This document shows, one piece after another, positions 1 to 10,899 of a stretch of DNA of 64,000 bases. Below the pieces are notes generated by a model. That model did no database searches. It saw only the letters and a list, made by a program, of their open reading frames with translations, and was not told the origin of the DNA. The position numbers and the translations under genes were made by a program. The DNA lies in the NCBI GenBank assembly GCA_022570795.1, contig JAKUDP010000009.1, forward strand, positions 186,001 through 250,000, given 5' to 3'. The stretch comes from Sphaerulina vaccinii (Eukaryota; Ascomycota; Dothideomycetes; Mycosphaerellales; Mycosphaerellaceae). How positions within the stretch are numbered: the first letter of the stretch is position 1; the number at the start of each line of letters is the position of its first letter.

Positions 1-416
1 AGGTCTCTGACCTGCCATACAACCCTGACGATATGCGTGCTACTGTAGTCAGCATCAGCTACAAAAGAGCGTATATGGAAGGCACGTAGCTCACATTACC
101 TGCTGCCAGCCTGGGGCAGATGTACGCATTAGGCCTCTCTCGCATCGTATTACGCGGTCGTCGTACTCGACTAGTGGTAGGTGCACTCTGCTGTTCATAT
201 GCCTGTCTCCACTCGGAGGTATGGATCTTCACAGACAGAGGCTCCGCGCTTTCTTTGTTGCATCGCATGCGTCTGGTTAAGAAGGCCCGCCGCATCCGGA
301 AGAACACCTCCCCACGCCATTTCTGGCTCAAGCTCTTTGTTCATTGTGATGATATGGGACGGATTCCTGGATTGGCGCACTTTTTCTTGCCATATCGCTT
401 ACTCATTGCATAAATC
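1..416. other. no gene recognised (left edge)
   Basis: Only short overlapping reading frames on both strands, with no domain, signal peptide or convincing splice pattern. The right end probably holds the promoter and leader of the kinase gene that starts at 417. Confidence 0.5.
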
Positions 417-3083
417 ATGGCACAAACCCCACAACAGTTGTGGGAAACACTGGAGTTGGATGCTTGGGAATCGAGTGCGACAAGGACGACTGGAGGAGCA
501 CGGAACTGTAGGTCTTGATGTCGTATGATGGCATTACACAACTGACATTCGATAGCCGTTCTGACAGGAGTGCGGAATACGTGGGGCACTACCCCAGCGA
601 ACGGACTTTCAGCAGCTCAGCGGACTGCCATTGGCAATGCGATCCAGCGCTGGAGAACGGCGGAGCAGCTTCTTGTCAGTGTAGCGCCGGCCGGCATTGG
701 AGTTATCGCGCCGGTGATCTATGCGTTTCGAGCGACGCTTCAACGTGCAGCCGCTCGAGACGAAGTCATAGCAGCCCTTGATCAGCTCATCATACTCCGT
801 GGTAATATCGGAACACGCAGCCAGACCCGCACGGACTGCACAATCAGATATCTCAATGGCAAACGCTCATTGCATGTGACTGAGAGAGATGGTGAGCAAG
901 GCAGCATTGGTTTTGCCAGACAAATACAGAACGACACGGACGACCAAGACCTGACTATACCGATCGAAATTCCACCTCTACAAAATACGACACGATTTGG
1001 GACTTGGATTGACCTGCGACAAGCTGTATGGAATGCGCGAAGTGTATGGGCTGTAACGCTTCGAGGGCTCAATGTACAGCTTCTGGCAGTTCCAGCGGCT
1101 GATACCGCGCGTGCGGCGATCCTTGCCTATATCACCTTCGCCCAAAATGACAACGACGCGGAGAGTCTGGCTATTGAGAACGCATTTGAGGATGTACTAA
1201 CCTCTATACCGACTACATTCACGATATTGTCTGACGCCGTTGTGCACGGCTACCGCACCACTCTTGCTACAGCTACCACTGACACCTTCAATACCTATCT
1301 CACACAGCTGGACCAATCAGTCGTTGGCTGCCAGAGACAAATTGCCGTGCAGACTTGTTTGCGAGGGTTTCACAGCACCAAAATAGCGAACTTGCCAGGC
1401 CCAGCGACAGCAGCAAGTGCCACGCGCGTGACTGAGCTCGATGCAGCTCTGACACAATCGCAAAGCAAGCTTCGAGACTTAAATGCATTCATCGACACAG
1501 TGGATGACCGATTATCGGCACACCCGGATACGCAAGACCGCGAGCGGCAGAGAAGACGTGCAGGCAACTTGAAGCAGGGCTGGTACCACGTCAAAAACCT
1601 ATACAAGGGAGAAGAGAGCAAGATCGACCTTTGGGTCAAAGTAGACGAACATAACACGGTGATTGATGTAAGTTATTTGCGCTTACAGGACTGACCAGAA
1701 CTAATATCACGAATAGCGCTTGGTAATGAAGGAATCCCTAGGCCAATTCCCAAACTCATTTGGCATTGATCTAGCTACTGGCAGGCCGTTGGAAGTGGAA
1801 GCAATGTATCGATTGAAGAACCTCGGATGCAACGACAGCTTCGTGCAACTTCGCAAATGGCGCCCATTCCGTCGACCCGATGCTGGAGAGCCTGGAGCTC
1901 CGGACCTCAATGGGTACTACAGAAGATATCGTTTGTACATGGAGTACTGTGGATATGGAGATCTTGATGGTATTGAAGAACAGTATCGGAGTGGAGCAGC
2001 CAATGAACCCATCCCGGAACCCTTCCTTTGGGCGCTATTCGAGTCTCTGGCAACAGTTGGTAACATCATGTGGCGTGGCGACGTGGACGGCCAGCGAGAA
2101 TAATGGCGCGAGATCATGCACGGAGATCTCAAGACGAGCAACGTCTTCTTGGGTCAGAAGAATTCCAGTGGAATCTACGACAAGTAAGCAAAGTGGTAGA
2201 TGGAAGGCATGCGCTCGCTTCTTTGTCTCACCAAGCTCTCGCTCACTCGGGTGCTGAGCTTGAGGACAGGCATTGATTGAGACAACCTGTGTTTCCAGAG
2301 ATCTTTGCTGACCCTTCTACTTCCAGGTATCCCTGGCCAAAGCTAGGGGACTTCGGTCATGCCATTATATGGCCGCGACGACCTGCTCGCAATTCAACGT
2401 TACGCGATTTGGCGGAGACTACAGACGTCTGGAACCTTGACGATGGTGCGTATTCTGGTAATGATTACGGTACAGTGGGCTTCATGGCACCCGAGCAGGT
2501 CGGCTACGTCTTCGAGCTACCTCTTGGACGAGCACGGCCAGACGCAAAAACCAATGTATGGGGTGTTGGACTTATTCTGTGGTGCATGATCAAGCACTGT
2601 CCAGGCGGCCTGGACACCTATGTCGATGATAAGTGGCCCCTTACACCAGCACAACAAGCCGCAGGCAGAGCGCTTGATCTCACGAATCCTTTCAACTGGC
2701 CGCTGACGCCTGCGCAATCAGTGTCGCATCCGAACTCAGTGGTATTTACCCCTGCTGAGGGCGCCAACTACAGCAGTGAGCTACGCAACCTTGTCATGCA
2801 TTGCCTTCAATATCATCCCAATAATCGTCCGCAGTTTGACGAAGTCCTCGGAAGAATTAAGACAGCCACGCTCTCAGCGGCAGAAGATGCGACCAGAGTA
2901 GACCGCGCCTTTGGACTTCGCAGGAATCCTGTCGATCCTCGTTGGGCAACTTATGCGCTCAAGCCTACAGATGATGCATGGCTTCAGGGCCTTCCCATTG
3001 CAACAGGACTGGCAACCGTAGATCGAACAGGCGCCGATCAGCCTCCACCACCGACGCTGGCACAGATTCGGAAGAGGAAATGA
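417..3083 (+). CDS. fungal Ser/Thr protein kinase, possibly disrupted by two in-frame stops
   Basis: My model is exons 417-507, 556-1667, 1717-2183 and 2327-3083, all in phase (introns 48, 49 and 143 nt). Residues 1-370 are a helical N-terminal region I do not recognise. The kinase fold follows: a glycine-loop-like KNLYKGEESKIDLW, the beta-3 lysine in RLVMKES, the helix-C glutamate in EVEAMYRL, the hinge YRLYMEYCGYGDL, the catalytic loop HGDLKTSNVFL (HGD in place of HRD, near residue 536), DFGHA (near 565), GTVGFMAPEQ and NVWGVGLILW. Two oddities stand out. A TAA at 2101-2103 lies in frame six codons before HGDLK. The terminal TGA at 3081-3083 is followed in frame by 57 more codons of Asp-rich tail ending in a double stop at 3255-3260. 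A 57-nt intron 2056-2112 with a weak donor (gttggt) could remove the first stop. The kinase family is clear; whether it is functional is not. Confidence 0.65.
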
Positions 3084-3370
3084 CAAGAGGACGACGATCT
3101 TGGTGGACCTGCAGGTGTGCAGCTGCCTACGACTGGAGTTCCTCCAGACAGCGATGACGATGGTGGCGACGCTGTTGATGGCAACGATGTTGACGACGAT
3201 GATGATGATGACACTCCAGAGTATGACAACGATGATGATGGGCCTCCTGACTCATGATGAGGAAGAGTGTATTCACCTCCATTATCTACTGGCTCTTCTC
3301 CGCAGTCCAAACAAGCCCATACAGTCATATCGCGCCCTCTTCTCTCCATGCTAATGAGCCCAAACATGCT

Positions 3371-4243
3371 TCACTTCGCTGTAGCCTTGGCATGATCGTC
3401 AATGTGGAACAAAAGCCAATACGCAGTAGGCCTCTTCTTAGTCTTCGGATCCATTCCCAGCCCAGGCTTTGGATCATGCACAATCGTGATATCCTTGATA
3501 CACTTCCATCCCAGCGAAGCCTTATGTTCACTGATGAACCTCGCCATGCCGCCTCCATTTGCAGTCCCTAGCAGCGCAAAGAAGCCATCACTTCCATACT
3601 TCACAGATCTACCAGGGAAAGCCAGAGTCTCCGCAGACTTAATGCCCATCTTGCTCACGACATCTTCAATAATGTTGCTGTCTGCTTTGTTGTTGATCTT
3701 GCCACTGACCATCAAGCTCAACTGCTTCATACCAGCTAGATCGTCCTGTTGAGCGAGACTTTGCTGATAGTCAAGGAAGGTGACGTCGGACCAGTGTTCG
3801 AGATCTGGCGTCTTCTTGCCAGCCTTGAGAGCTTTCGGGCTGTGATTGTCCATTGAGAAGACGATGTAAGGACTTGCTGAAAACCAGCCACGGTACTCTG
3901 CACCGGTGTCTTTGTGGACAGTGTCTGCTTTCGTAGTGGTCTTCTGCTGCATCTGGTATTGTTTGGCGATCGCATCGAAAACATCGCTTTCCAGCTCCCA
4001 GCTATGATCAAGATCGAGGGTAGACTGCCAGCCCTTGGCAGCCAGGTCGCTGTACTTGGTGAAGTCGGAGATGTCTTCGCCAGTGGGACGGGCGTTGATA
4101 AGTGCATGTCGCATCTTGCCTTTTTGAACTGCTTCAGTCCATACTTTGTCGCCTGGGCTTCGTGCAGGTAGTCTTGAATTTTCGATGGGAGAGGAGGCAG
4201 CGGAAGCGGCGAATGTCAGACACATGAAGGTCGTGATCTTCAT
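3371..4243 (-). CDS. predicted secreted protein, unknown family
   Basis: Single exon, 290 aa. The first good ATG (4243) opens with MKITTFMCLTFAASAASS, a typical signal peptide with a likely cut after the Ala-rich stretch; frames further upstream lack an ATG. The mature part is about 270 residues, Lys- and Asp-rich, with almost no cysteine, so it is not a disulfide-rich small effector. The segments YRGWFSASPYIVFSMDN and GTANGGGMARFISEHK look structured, but I cannot assign a family. Its stop lies about 110 bp from the end of the kinase's acidic tail, so the two genes converge. Secretion is inferred from the N-terminus; no enzymatic motif is visible. Confidence 0.65.
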   Translation of the reverse strand: MKITTFMCLTFAASAASSPIENSRLPARSPGDKVWTEAVQKGKMRHALINARPTGEDISDFTKYSDLAAKGWQSTLDLDHSWELESDVFDAIAKQYQMQQKTTTKADTVHKDTGAEYRGWFSASPYIVFSMDNHSPKALKAGKKTPDLEHWSDVTFLDYQQSLAQQDDLAGMKQLSLMVSGKINNKADSNIIEDVVSKMGIKSAETLAFPGRSVKYGSDGFFALLGTANGGGMARFISEHKASLGWKCIKDITIVHDPKPGLGMDPKTKKRPTAYWLLFHIDDHAKATAK

Positions 4244-4690
4244 GATGGCTCTCTGGCATATGTGAAAGGCAGAACTATGTGGTTTCGTGGTCTTCGCGCT
4301 TTCTGTGGTGACACCGTATGCGCCTGCAAGCAAGCGGTATGAGGCAGGAGCTCATACTTGTCGAAGATTTGTGGTCACAGCATGACTGTCGAGATAGCAT
4401 GATGTGGTCGTGCTTTCTAGACAATTGTGCCCACAGACCTGCTGGCCTGCATGCAAGTCTTGAGACCAGTGCCTGATGCGTGGACGGGCATAGTCTGTTG
4501 CACATATGACGACACTGTGTGCCCACAGCAGCAGACTCGATTGTGTGCACAGGGCGAGAGACATGGCAAGACGGGCACATGCTGTTTTCTGCAACTCCCG
4601 GGAGTGCTTCCTTGTCGTACATCAAAGCGCGGGTATTTCTCTCCGACGCAGGGTACTAATCTTAATGTGCTGCTACAACTCCGTAACTCC
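4244..4690. other. intergenic, no gene recognised
   Basis: About 450 bp between the start of the secreted protein gene and the stop of the HET gene, both on the minus strand. It presumably holds the promoter of the former and the 3' end of the latter. Short frames on both strands show no recognisable protein. Confidence 0.5.
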
Positions 4691-6127
4691 CTATCGACGT
4701 CGTTGTCGTAGTCGTTTCGGCGGCGAGCTTACGTTGTGGTTGTCTCCAGAAGAATCTTCAGTGTCGTCCAGATTCTCTCTGGTCGCTTCTCTTGCAAGGT
4801 GTGGCTGCAATGAACGACGAGCTTCGAGACACAACATATTAAGTACTTGCAGCGATCCATCGCTATCATTGGTCTGTTCGCATAGAGCAGACACACTGCG
4901 TCTGGTATGTATACATATCGTGGCAGGTTCTCCCAAAGACTTGAAAGGCTCTCGAAAGTTTACAGGTGGCTCGTGGAGAACAAGTGCACGGTCGTAAGTC
5001 CGCTCGAAATGTCCGCACTCGAGTTCGACGAGGAGGATGCAATGCAGCTGATGCGATCCTGAACCTTGGGATGAGCAATTGAGAGGCAGGAGGATTGCTC
5101 TCCTTGCACCAGCGCCGCCGCTTTGGACGAACGTGTATTGCCCAGCTGTTCCCGGAAGTAGACGCATTTCGAGACCTTGATTGGTCAGTACATACGGCGG
5201 TCTGGTACAAACCCTATGTCTTCGAATATCAGCGCATGCGGCAAATTTCTGGGCATCGAGCGCTAATAGCGGCGTAGGCTTCTGCGTCCAAGTGAGCAGA
5301 TTGGGAGACCAGAAAAATATTGTCTCGTCGTTCGTTGTTCGGATGATCTCTTCCTGGAGCCTGAGCCATGCAGCTTGACCTTCTCCATAAAGCAATGGCA
5401 TGTTGATATTGAACAGCCCAAGTACACAGTATGCAGCGTCCTCGGTTCGAGTTACATGGCGATTCGCTGACCAGCTCATCTTCTGCGCAACACTATAAGG
5501 TCGCATGGTCTCACTGCAAGGCTGGTCACATGTCCTCCGTCTGAAAACAGATGTGTCGACGCCCGTGATCGCTCTGACAGTGTCCATTATGAGATTGTGG
5601 CTGTCGTAGCCAGTGTCCAGTGGTCCGAAGTATTTCCAATCTCGCGTGAAGAACTGAACAAACGCGGGCGCAATGAGTTCTTGTAGAGTCCAACCACGAG
5701 TGAACCATTCTGAGGTTCGGAATTGAGCAAGCACTCTCTCGCTCATGCGCATTGCAAGCGGAGGGCTGATCGGCGGCCATAAAGGCACTTCTGAGGGCAG
5801 ACAATAGACGTCTGCAAGGTATGCATAGCATACCAGCGATTGCTCATACCATGAAAACATGGAATTGATGGCCTCTGAGACCTCTGCGCTTGACCTCTGA
5901 TCTATACAGCACGTATCGACCCATATCCACGAAACACCTTGTGACTTAGCCATTTGACATGCATTCCAAACTTTGGTGTAGCCCGCTGACAGCTGACGCG
6001 TGCCCTGATTGAAATCCTGGAAAGAGATCTCATCGTTGGTCCAGCGATGAGAGAGAATGGCATAGTCGGGGGGTCTGTACCATGAGAACTCGTGCATCTC
6101 CAGTGTATGAGTATTGATCAAACGCAT
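4691..6127 (-). CDS. HET-domain (heterokaryon incompatibility) protein
   Basis: Single exon, 478 aa. The start at 6127 is the first ATG and gives the usual family opening MRLINTHTLEMHEF. The HET domain fills roughly residues 20-220. Its three hallmark blocks are visible: YAILSHRWTNDEISFQDF near the N-terminus, WIWVDTCCIDQRSSAEVSEA near 70-90, and RGWTLQELIAPAFVQFF near 145. The downstream VLGLFNINMPLLYGEG is also typical. HET proteins are TIR-like, and many trigger death or growth arrest when genetically different hyphae fuse; most family members have no tested role. The C-terminal 200 residues are variable and unrecognised, with a basic tail. No NACHT or repeat region is attached, so this is a short stand-alone type. 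Confidence 0.88.
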   Translation of the reverse strand: MRLINTHTLEMHEFSWYRPPDYAILSHRWTNDEISFQDFNQGTRQLSAGYTKVWNACQMAKSQGVSWIWVDTCCIDQRSSAEVSEAINSMFSWYEQSLVCYAYLADVYCLPSEVPLWPPISPPLAMRMSERVLAQFRTSEWFTRGWTLQELIAPAFVQFFTRDWKYFGPLDTGYDSHNLIMDTVRAITGVDTSVFRRRTCDQPCSETMRPYSVAQKMSWSANRHVTRTEDAAYCVLGLFNINMPLLYGEGQAAWLRLQEEIIRTTNDETIFFWSPNLLTWTQKPTPLLALDAQKFAACADIRRHRVCTRPPYVLTNQGLEMRLLPGTAGQYTFVQSGGAGARRAILLPLNCSSQGSGSHQLHCILLVELECGHFERTYDRALVLHEPPVNFREPFKSLGEPATICIHTRRSVSALCEQTNDSDGSLQVLNMLCLEARRSLQPHLAREATRENLDDTEDSSGDNHNVSSPPKRLRQRRR

Positions 6128-6843
6128 CGTCAAAGCTCAGGTATCAACATTGTAAGTGAAGCTCGGAGTGTGATGTGAGCTGGTCGAACGAGTTGCGGTT
6201 GGAGAACATCGGCGGATCGTGGTTCGCAAGGCTGCCAGAGTGGCTATGCTGCATGGTGGCGCAAAGCTAGAGAGCTCTCTGCAGTAGAGTTGCTGCATAC
6301 TTATGCAGTCCACAGAGATTGGGGTTCAAGAGTTTGCAGGTCATGCATCCGCACATTCGATAGGTCTGTTTCCACAAGAGGCACTTCTTCGCTGACAAGA
6401 TGGCTATCTCGACTTATTGCCTGAAAACACTCTGCTTGAACGTGAGGTATGTCTCGTCGGTACCAGCTCCTCAGCAAGACTGTAGCGCATCCAAGTCAGA
6501 AAGGTCTGCGGTTGAGCAGCTGATCGACGACCAGTCGGTCGGCCTCTCCAAGATCGAGATCGAGATTGACTCGCTGTTGTCAATTCGTATTTGAGCTATA
6601 GTAGTTATTCATATGGCCCAGGTTGTGCTCCAGATGTTATGTGAAGTCGCCAGCTCGATTACCATTGAGGTGGATTCGAGTAGCCAGTGAAGGCGGCTGC
6701 CTCAAAATTTTGCACGTTGAGTGCTCCTGTACAAGTTCTATCTCAGATCATGCCAGATCTTAGTCATTTACAACCCACAAGAGCGCCTTGCTATGTTTGG
6801 TTGAAAGCACTGCTCGAACTCCGTCCCAAATGCCCGCTCATAA
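6128..6843. other. intergenic, no gene recognised
   Basis: About 715 bp between the HET gene start and the lipoyl synthase stop. It should contain the HET promoter (right of 6128) and the lipoyl synthase 3' UTR. A 64-codon frame at 6400-6594 (+) has no recognisable features. Confidence 0.5.
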
Positions 6844-8094
6844 TCATGAATCCGCAATCTTCATATCGCTGAACCTGCCTAGCGTCGCCAATCCAGTTAT
6901 TCCCGTACCAACATTGTATCCTCCTTGAGCCGCCCTCTTCTTGAGCACGTTCTCAATGAAAGCTTCGCCAGCTTTGTATGAGCTGCGCACGAGTGGTCCA
7001 GAAGCGCAGTATAGGAAGCCTAGCTCCAGTGCTCTCTCCCTCCACATGTCGAACGTGTCTGGTGTAACGTATTCGTGCACCTTCATATGTCGTTTCGTGG
7101 GACGCATATATTGTCCAAATGTCACAACATCGACATCCACCTTTCGTAGCTCTTTCAGCGCCCTCCATAACTGATCTTCCGTCTCGCCCAGCCCAAGCAT
7201 GATACTCGTCTTCGTAATGAGAGATGGTTTCGCATGTTTCGCAGCCTGCAGAACCGACAATGACTGCCTGAAGGTGGCTCGTCGATCTCTTACTTGAGGC
7301 GTAAGCTCTTCTGTCGTCTCAACGTTGTGTGCGTATACGTCCAGCCCGCTCTTTGCTACCACACCCACCATGTCCAGATCTCCCTGAAAGTCTCCGGTCA
7401 ACGCCTCAACCAGAATCTGCGGCGCCTTCTGCTTGATCTTCATGATCGTCTCGGCGAAATGATGCGCGCCACCGTCAGCGAGATCATCACGATCCACAGA
7501 TGTGAGAACCACATATCCGAGACCCCACCTCTTCAATGCCTCAGCAGTATTCTCCGGTTCGTGAGGATCCAAGGCGGCAGGATTTCTATCAGTCTTCACA
7601 GAACAGAACCTACATCCTCGCGTACACGTATCGCCCATAAGCATTATTGTCGCCGTAGCAGCGCTCTTGTTCGATCCTCCCCAACAATCGCTGATATTCG
7701 GACATCGTGCTTCCTCGCAGACTGTATGTAAACCCAGACCTCTCAGATCTTGCTTGATCTTCTTGTAGTTGTTGTTACTGGGTACGGGAGTCTTGAGCCA
7801 TTCGGGCAATCGTGTATGTTTCCTCTTCCGTCCTGCGGGGCCGATTTCTACTTCGCGGAGGGCGTAGAGTTCTTCAGATGTGAAAATCTTCTCTTTCGGT
7901 GTTGAGACGAAGTCGCCGAAGGAAGGGCCATTGTTCAAGCGATCTGTGAAGGCGGTCGCTGGGCGCGGTGTACTCGAAGTGGTGTTCGGTTGAGTAGGCT
8001 CGGAGATTGTGGTGGCGAAGCTGCGTGTCTGAGGGATGAGGAGGGATTGGGAGAGTATGCGCCGGGAGGCCACTGGGCGGAGGGAGGAGGCCAT
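6844..8094 (-). CDS. LIP5: lipoyl synthase, mitochondrial
   Basis: Single exon, 416 aa, the normal family length. This radical-SAM enzyme inserts two sulfurs into octanoyl groups on the E2 and H proteins of mitochondrial 2-oxoacid dehydrogenases and the glycine cleavage system. The start at 8094 is the first ATG in frame and gives MASSLRPVASRRILSQSLL, an Arg/Ser-rich mitochondrial presequence. The auxiliary iron-sulfur cluster motif is CEEARCPNISDC, the radical-SAM motif is CTRGCRFCSV, and the C-terminal RSSYKAGE carries the conserved RSSY serine ligand. It is divergent from AIM11 with only 155 bp between start codons, so the two mitochondrial genes probably share a promoter. I see no defect. 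Confidence 0.96.
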   Translation of the reverse strand: MASSLRPVASRRILSQSLLIPQTRSFATTISEPTQPNTTSSTPRPATAFTDRLNNGPSFGDFVSTPKEKIFTSEELYALREVEIGPAGRKRKHTRLPEWLKTPVPSNNNYKKIKQDLRGLGLHTVCEEARCPNISDCWGGSNKSAATATIMLMGDTCTRGCRFCSVKTDRNPAALDPHEPENTAEALKRWGLGYVVLTSVDRDDLADGGAHHFAETIMKIKQKAPQILVEALTGDFQGDLDMVGVVAKSGLDVYAHNVETTEELTPQVRDRRATFRQSLSVLQAAKHAKPSLITKTSIMLGLGETEDQLWRALKELRKVDVDVVTFGQYMRPTKRHMKVHEYVTPDTFDMWRERALELGFLYCASGPLVRSSYKAGEAFIENVLKKRAAQGGYNVGTGITGLATLGRFSDMKIADS

Positions 8095-8249
8095 TGTCGG
8101 TGCAGTGGTGCTTGATGGGCTTGAGGTGAGAAGAAGAAGTGAAAGTGGCAAAGAAGACCGTAAGGCTTAGTCATACTATTCACCACGCCTTCACCTCGCC
8201 TATACCACTCTCTTTCCACAACACACTCTGTACATAATCGACCGCATGG
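8095..8249. promoter_or_regulatory. shared divergent promoter, lipoyl synthase / AIM11
   Basis: 155 bp separate the two head-to-head start codons, so both core promoters and both 5' leaders must lie here. The AIM11 side is C/T- and A-rich, as in fungal leaders. No specific binding site was identified. Confidence 0.6.
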
Positions 8250-8978
8250 ATGTCGTGGTGGGACAAATACCTGGCGCCTGGTGATGTTCGCCAATCAGCA
8301 CAATCAACACCTATTATACCAAATGGAGTAACACAAGAAGAAACTCCTACCAAAGGAGATCCTACGACTCCCTCACCACTTGCGCCACGCTTCACCGAAC
8401 GCGCCTCCGCCTCAACTCGCGCTCTCCGTCAAGATGCCCTCCTCTACGGTGGCCTCGCTTTCACTCTGCTCAGCGCTCTGGTGACGCGCCGCTCCCTCCG
8501 GCGCAAGCATATTGCAGCTTTCCCTCAGATGATCAAAACTCCTATACCAACCCAGCCAGGCAAAACGAAGCTCGAACTACCCTCTTTCACGCCCTCCAAC
8601 ACACCTCCGAAGGTCGAAGGTGGTCTCGATGCAGCCGAAGCATTAGGTCTCGCCACCTTGAGCGTCTTCTCGGTCTTCATGGCTGGAACAGGATTGTTCA
8701 TGAAATTGAACAACATCGGCGATGTAGAAGACCTCCGAGACTGGGTGAGAGCTGGAGTGGGATATGATGTCTATGGAGGGAGTACAGAAGCGGATAAAGA
8801 GATTGAGGCGTGGATGGCGGAAGTGCTTGCGAGGAAAGATGGTGTGGGAGATTTGAAGACTAGTGTGTTGGAGAAGATGCAGGAGTTGGCAGAAATTGAC
8901 AAGAGGAAGTTTGAAGCTGAGCAGGAACGACTAGGGAAAGGAGTGAAGCCAGAGTTGAAGGTAGAGGCGGCGAAGTGA
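8250..8978 (+). CDS. AIM11: AIM11-family mitochondrial membrane protein
   Basis: Single exon, 242 aa, slightly longer than usual for this family. The start at 8250 gives MSWWDKYLAPGD. After a Pro/Ser/Thr-rich segment come two predicted membrane helices. The first (about residues 62-80) ends in the characteristic LLSALVTRRSLRRK; the second (about 130-155) lies in AEALGLATLSVFSVFMAG. The following DVEDLRDWVR and the acidic, charged C-terminal helix also fit. AIM11 is named for altered mitochondrial inheritance in yeast mutants, and its molecular role is not established. Head-to-head pairing with lipoyl synthase suits a mitochondrial protein. The assignment rests on remembered family pattern. 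Confidence 0.8.
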   Translation: MSWWDKYLAPGDVRQSAQSTPIIPNGVTQEETPTKGDPTTPSPLAPRFTERASASTRALRQDALLYGGLAFTLLSALVTRRSLRRKHIAAFPQMIKTPIPTQPGKTKLELPSFTPSNTPPKVEGGLDAAEALGLATLSVFSVFMAGTGLFMKLNNIGDVEDLRDWVRAGVGYDVYGGSTEADKEIEAWMAEVLARKDGVGDLKTSVLEKMQELAEIDKRKFEAEQERLGKGVKPELKVEAAK

Positions 8979-9873
8979 AGAAAAGGAGGACTGGTTATGA
9001 TCTCCACTCTTACAGGATACCGCCATGCATTGTACAGATGTTTATACGTTCGGCAGACGCATTTGAGTATGCAGCGTTCACGCATTGTTCACATATAACA
9101 CACTGGCCAGCTTCTTCTGCTGCTCCAGGCTCGAGATGACTTGAGAGGAGAATATTGGCTGGAATTCCAAGCTCTGAAAGCTACAATGCTCTGGGCAAGC
9201 CTTGTCAGGTGCTTAGTACTGTGCAGTGGGTGCTCACCTGTGGCGTATGGTTGATATATGGGTGTTGCGCAGGGTGAATGAGAGTACAGCCTGTACAGAA
9301 TCGGATTGTCTCGTCAACGGCTATTCACGAGCATTTCTAAGGCGGGATGGGAGCGGTGTGGTCGCAGACGTTCAGCTCTGATCAGGTACAATTAGGCGTG
9401 CATCAGGCACGACTCCGCGAAGGACGCTTCGTTCAAGTGTCCGTATCTCGGTCCAAATTCTCCTCACCGACATGGATGGTCTAATGCCCATACCTCCTTC
9501 GGGCCGACGTTTCAAATGCCATGCCCCTGTAGCTGCCACTCTATCCGGACTGCCCGGTCTCACACTTCCGAATTGCCTCAGTAAGACTGTGGAATACGAC
9601 CATGACATTGCCACAGATGCATGGTCACAATCTCAAATAAGCCCATTTTCCAGAAAAGTGCTAATTCAGCCTTTCCGATCTAGCACCTCCAAGCCTCGGT
9701 AGAATAGGCTACAGATACTCATACACTCTCCTTAGATCATTTGAATCAGAATAGTTTCATCAAACTTTGCAGAGAGTCAAGACCGCGCTGTCGTCGCTCG
9801 TCCCAGTGGTTTCGGGCAACCCTAAGAGCCTATGGCTCTCCTGCCACGCCCCTTGAACAGAACCATAGCACTA

Positions 9874-10131
9874 TCAAGATTGAGCATAGTGATTGGAGAG
9901 GCAGCAGTGCATTGAAACACTCGTTTCATCTACCCTCTTGTCTTCTCTACTAGTAAGACGCCCATCTGCTACTACCCTCTTACCCTCGGCAAACGAGATG
10001 TATGCGAAGCGAGTTGGCAACGAAGGTCTATCTCGCATCACCAGCTTCACGACGACGACGACGGCAATGAAGCACAGAAAGGAAGACAAGATGAGCCAAG
10101 CAATGATGATAACACAAATTTGTATTATCAT
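9874..10131 (-). CDS. possible single-pass membrane micro-protein
   Basis: An 85-codon frame from the ATG at 10131. Its first 27 residues form a very hydrophobic stretch (IIIAWLILSSFLCFIAVVVV), followed by a basic, charged tail. The frame is open further upstream to 10275, so it could also be one exon of a larger gene. No family is recognised, and codon choice is not strongly biased. It may be a chance open frame; I list it because the membrane helix followed by a basic stretch is the usual layout of small membrane proteins. Confidence 0.22.
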   Translation of the reverse strand: MIIQICVIIIAWLILSSFLCFIAVVVVVKLVMRDRPSLPTRFAYISFAEGKRVVADGRLTSREDKRVDETSVSMHCCLSNHYAQS

Positions 10132-10250
10132 CCTATAGGAGACCTCCCAGTCGCGCGCTGCCGAACAGAATTGTGAACTCGAACATTTTGCAATCAGTCT
10201 CTTCCTGTCCATTACCATCGCCGCGTCCTCGAACAGCTCCAGCAGATCTA

Positions 10251-10282
10251 GTACAGCAAGTACAGAGTACAGCAAGTACAGA
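10251..10282. repeat. 16-bp tandem duplication
   Basis: Two exact head-to-tail copies of gtacagcaagtacaga (10251-10266 and 10267-10282). Each copy has an internal gtac...gtac arrangement. It lies in non-coding DNA downstream of the casein kinase 1 gene. Confidence 0.85.
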
Positions 10283-10899
10283 TCTGACGTCCTGCCTCAC
10301 GGCGACGAACTCGCAGAAAGTCCCCTCGTCCCCTTGTTGTATGCCTTGACCTCCCCACGCGTACCCTATACACTTGATGCCGCCATTACATTCTCCACGC
10401 CAGTCCATCGAGTAACATAGTCCATGACAGGTAGAAGGGGGCCCAGAGAAACGCCATAAGAAATCGTGTTGTTGTTTTTGATTGTTTTGTTGGGAGGTCC
10501 GAGAAGTCGAGGACAATAGGAAAGGTTATCGGTGGTGGCATTGAGCCTGCAGGTGAATCCAGCCTTGTTGCTTCGTGTTGAAGGTGATTGCCGAAAGCCC
10601 TGCCGAGTGACACTGCCAGTAGACTGAATGCTGCAAGTTGAGATGTTGCAAATCGTCCGTTTTCGCTTCTCCTATGCATGATTAAGAGCACTGTCCGTGA
10701 TCCAGAGGAAGGACGTGCCGCGCCATGCGAGAAGCGAAATGACCAGACAGCCATGTACTAGTGCCAAATACCGATAAGAAAGTGTTGCTTGGACCAAGAC
10801 GAAGTCCAGATCCATAGCGAGAACATCCGTTGCTGATGCCAGCTACGATGTTGTTGAGTTGAGTGTGTATGACATCCCTGCCCTTGTCGCCGGTGCCGT

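Larger units (their letters stand above)
8979..10899. other. intergenic, no convincing gene
   Basis: About 1.9 kb between AIM11 and the casein kinase 1 stop. It holds short frames, one possible membrane micro-protein (9874-10131, minus) and a 16-bp direct repeat at 10251-10282. Nothing resembles a known family. Confidence 0.45.

Noticed and set aside
3100..3354. 84-codon Met/Thr-rich plus-strand frame
   Set aside because: It is a frame-shifted reading of the gat/gac repeat that encodes the kinase's Asp-rich tail.
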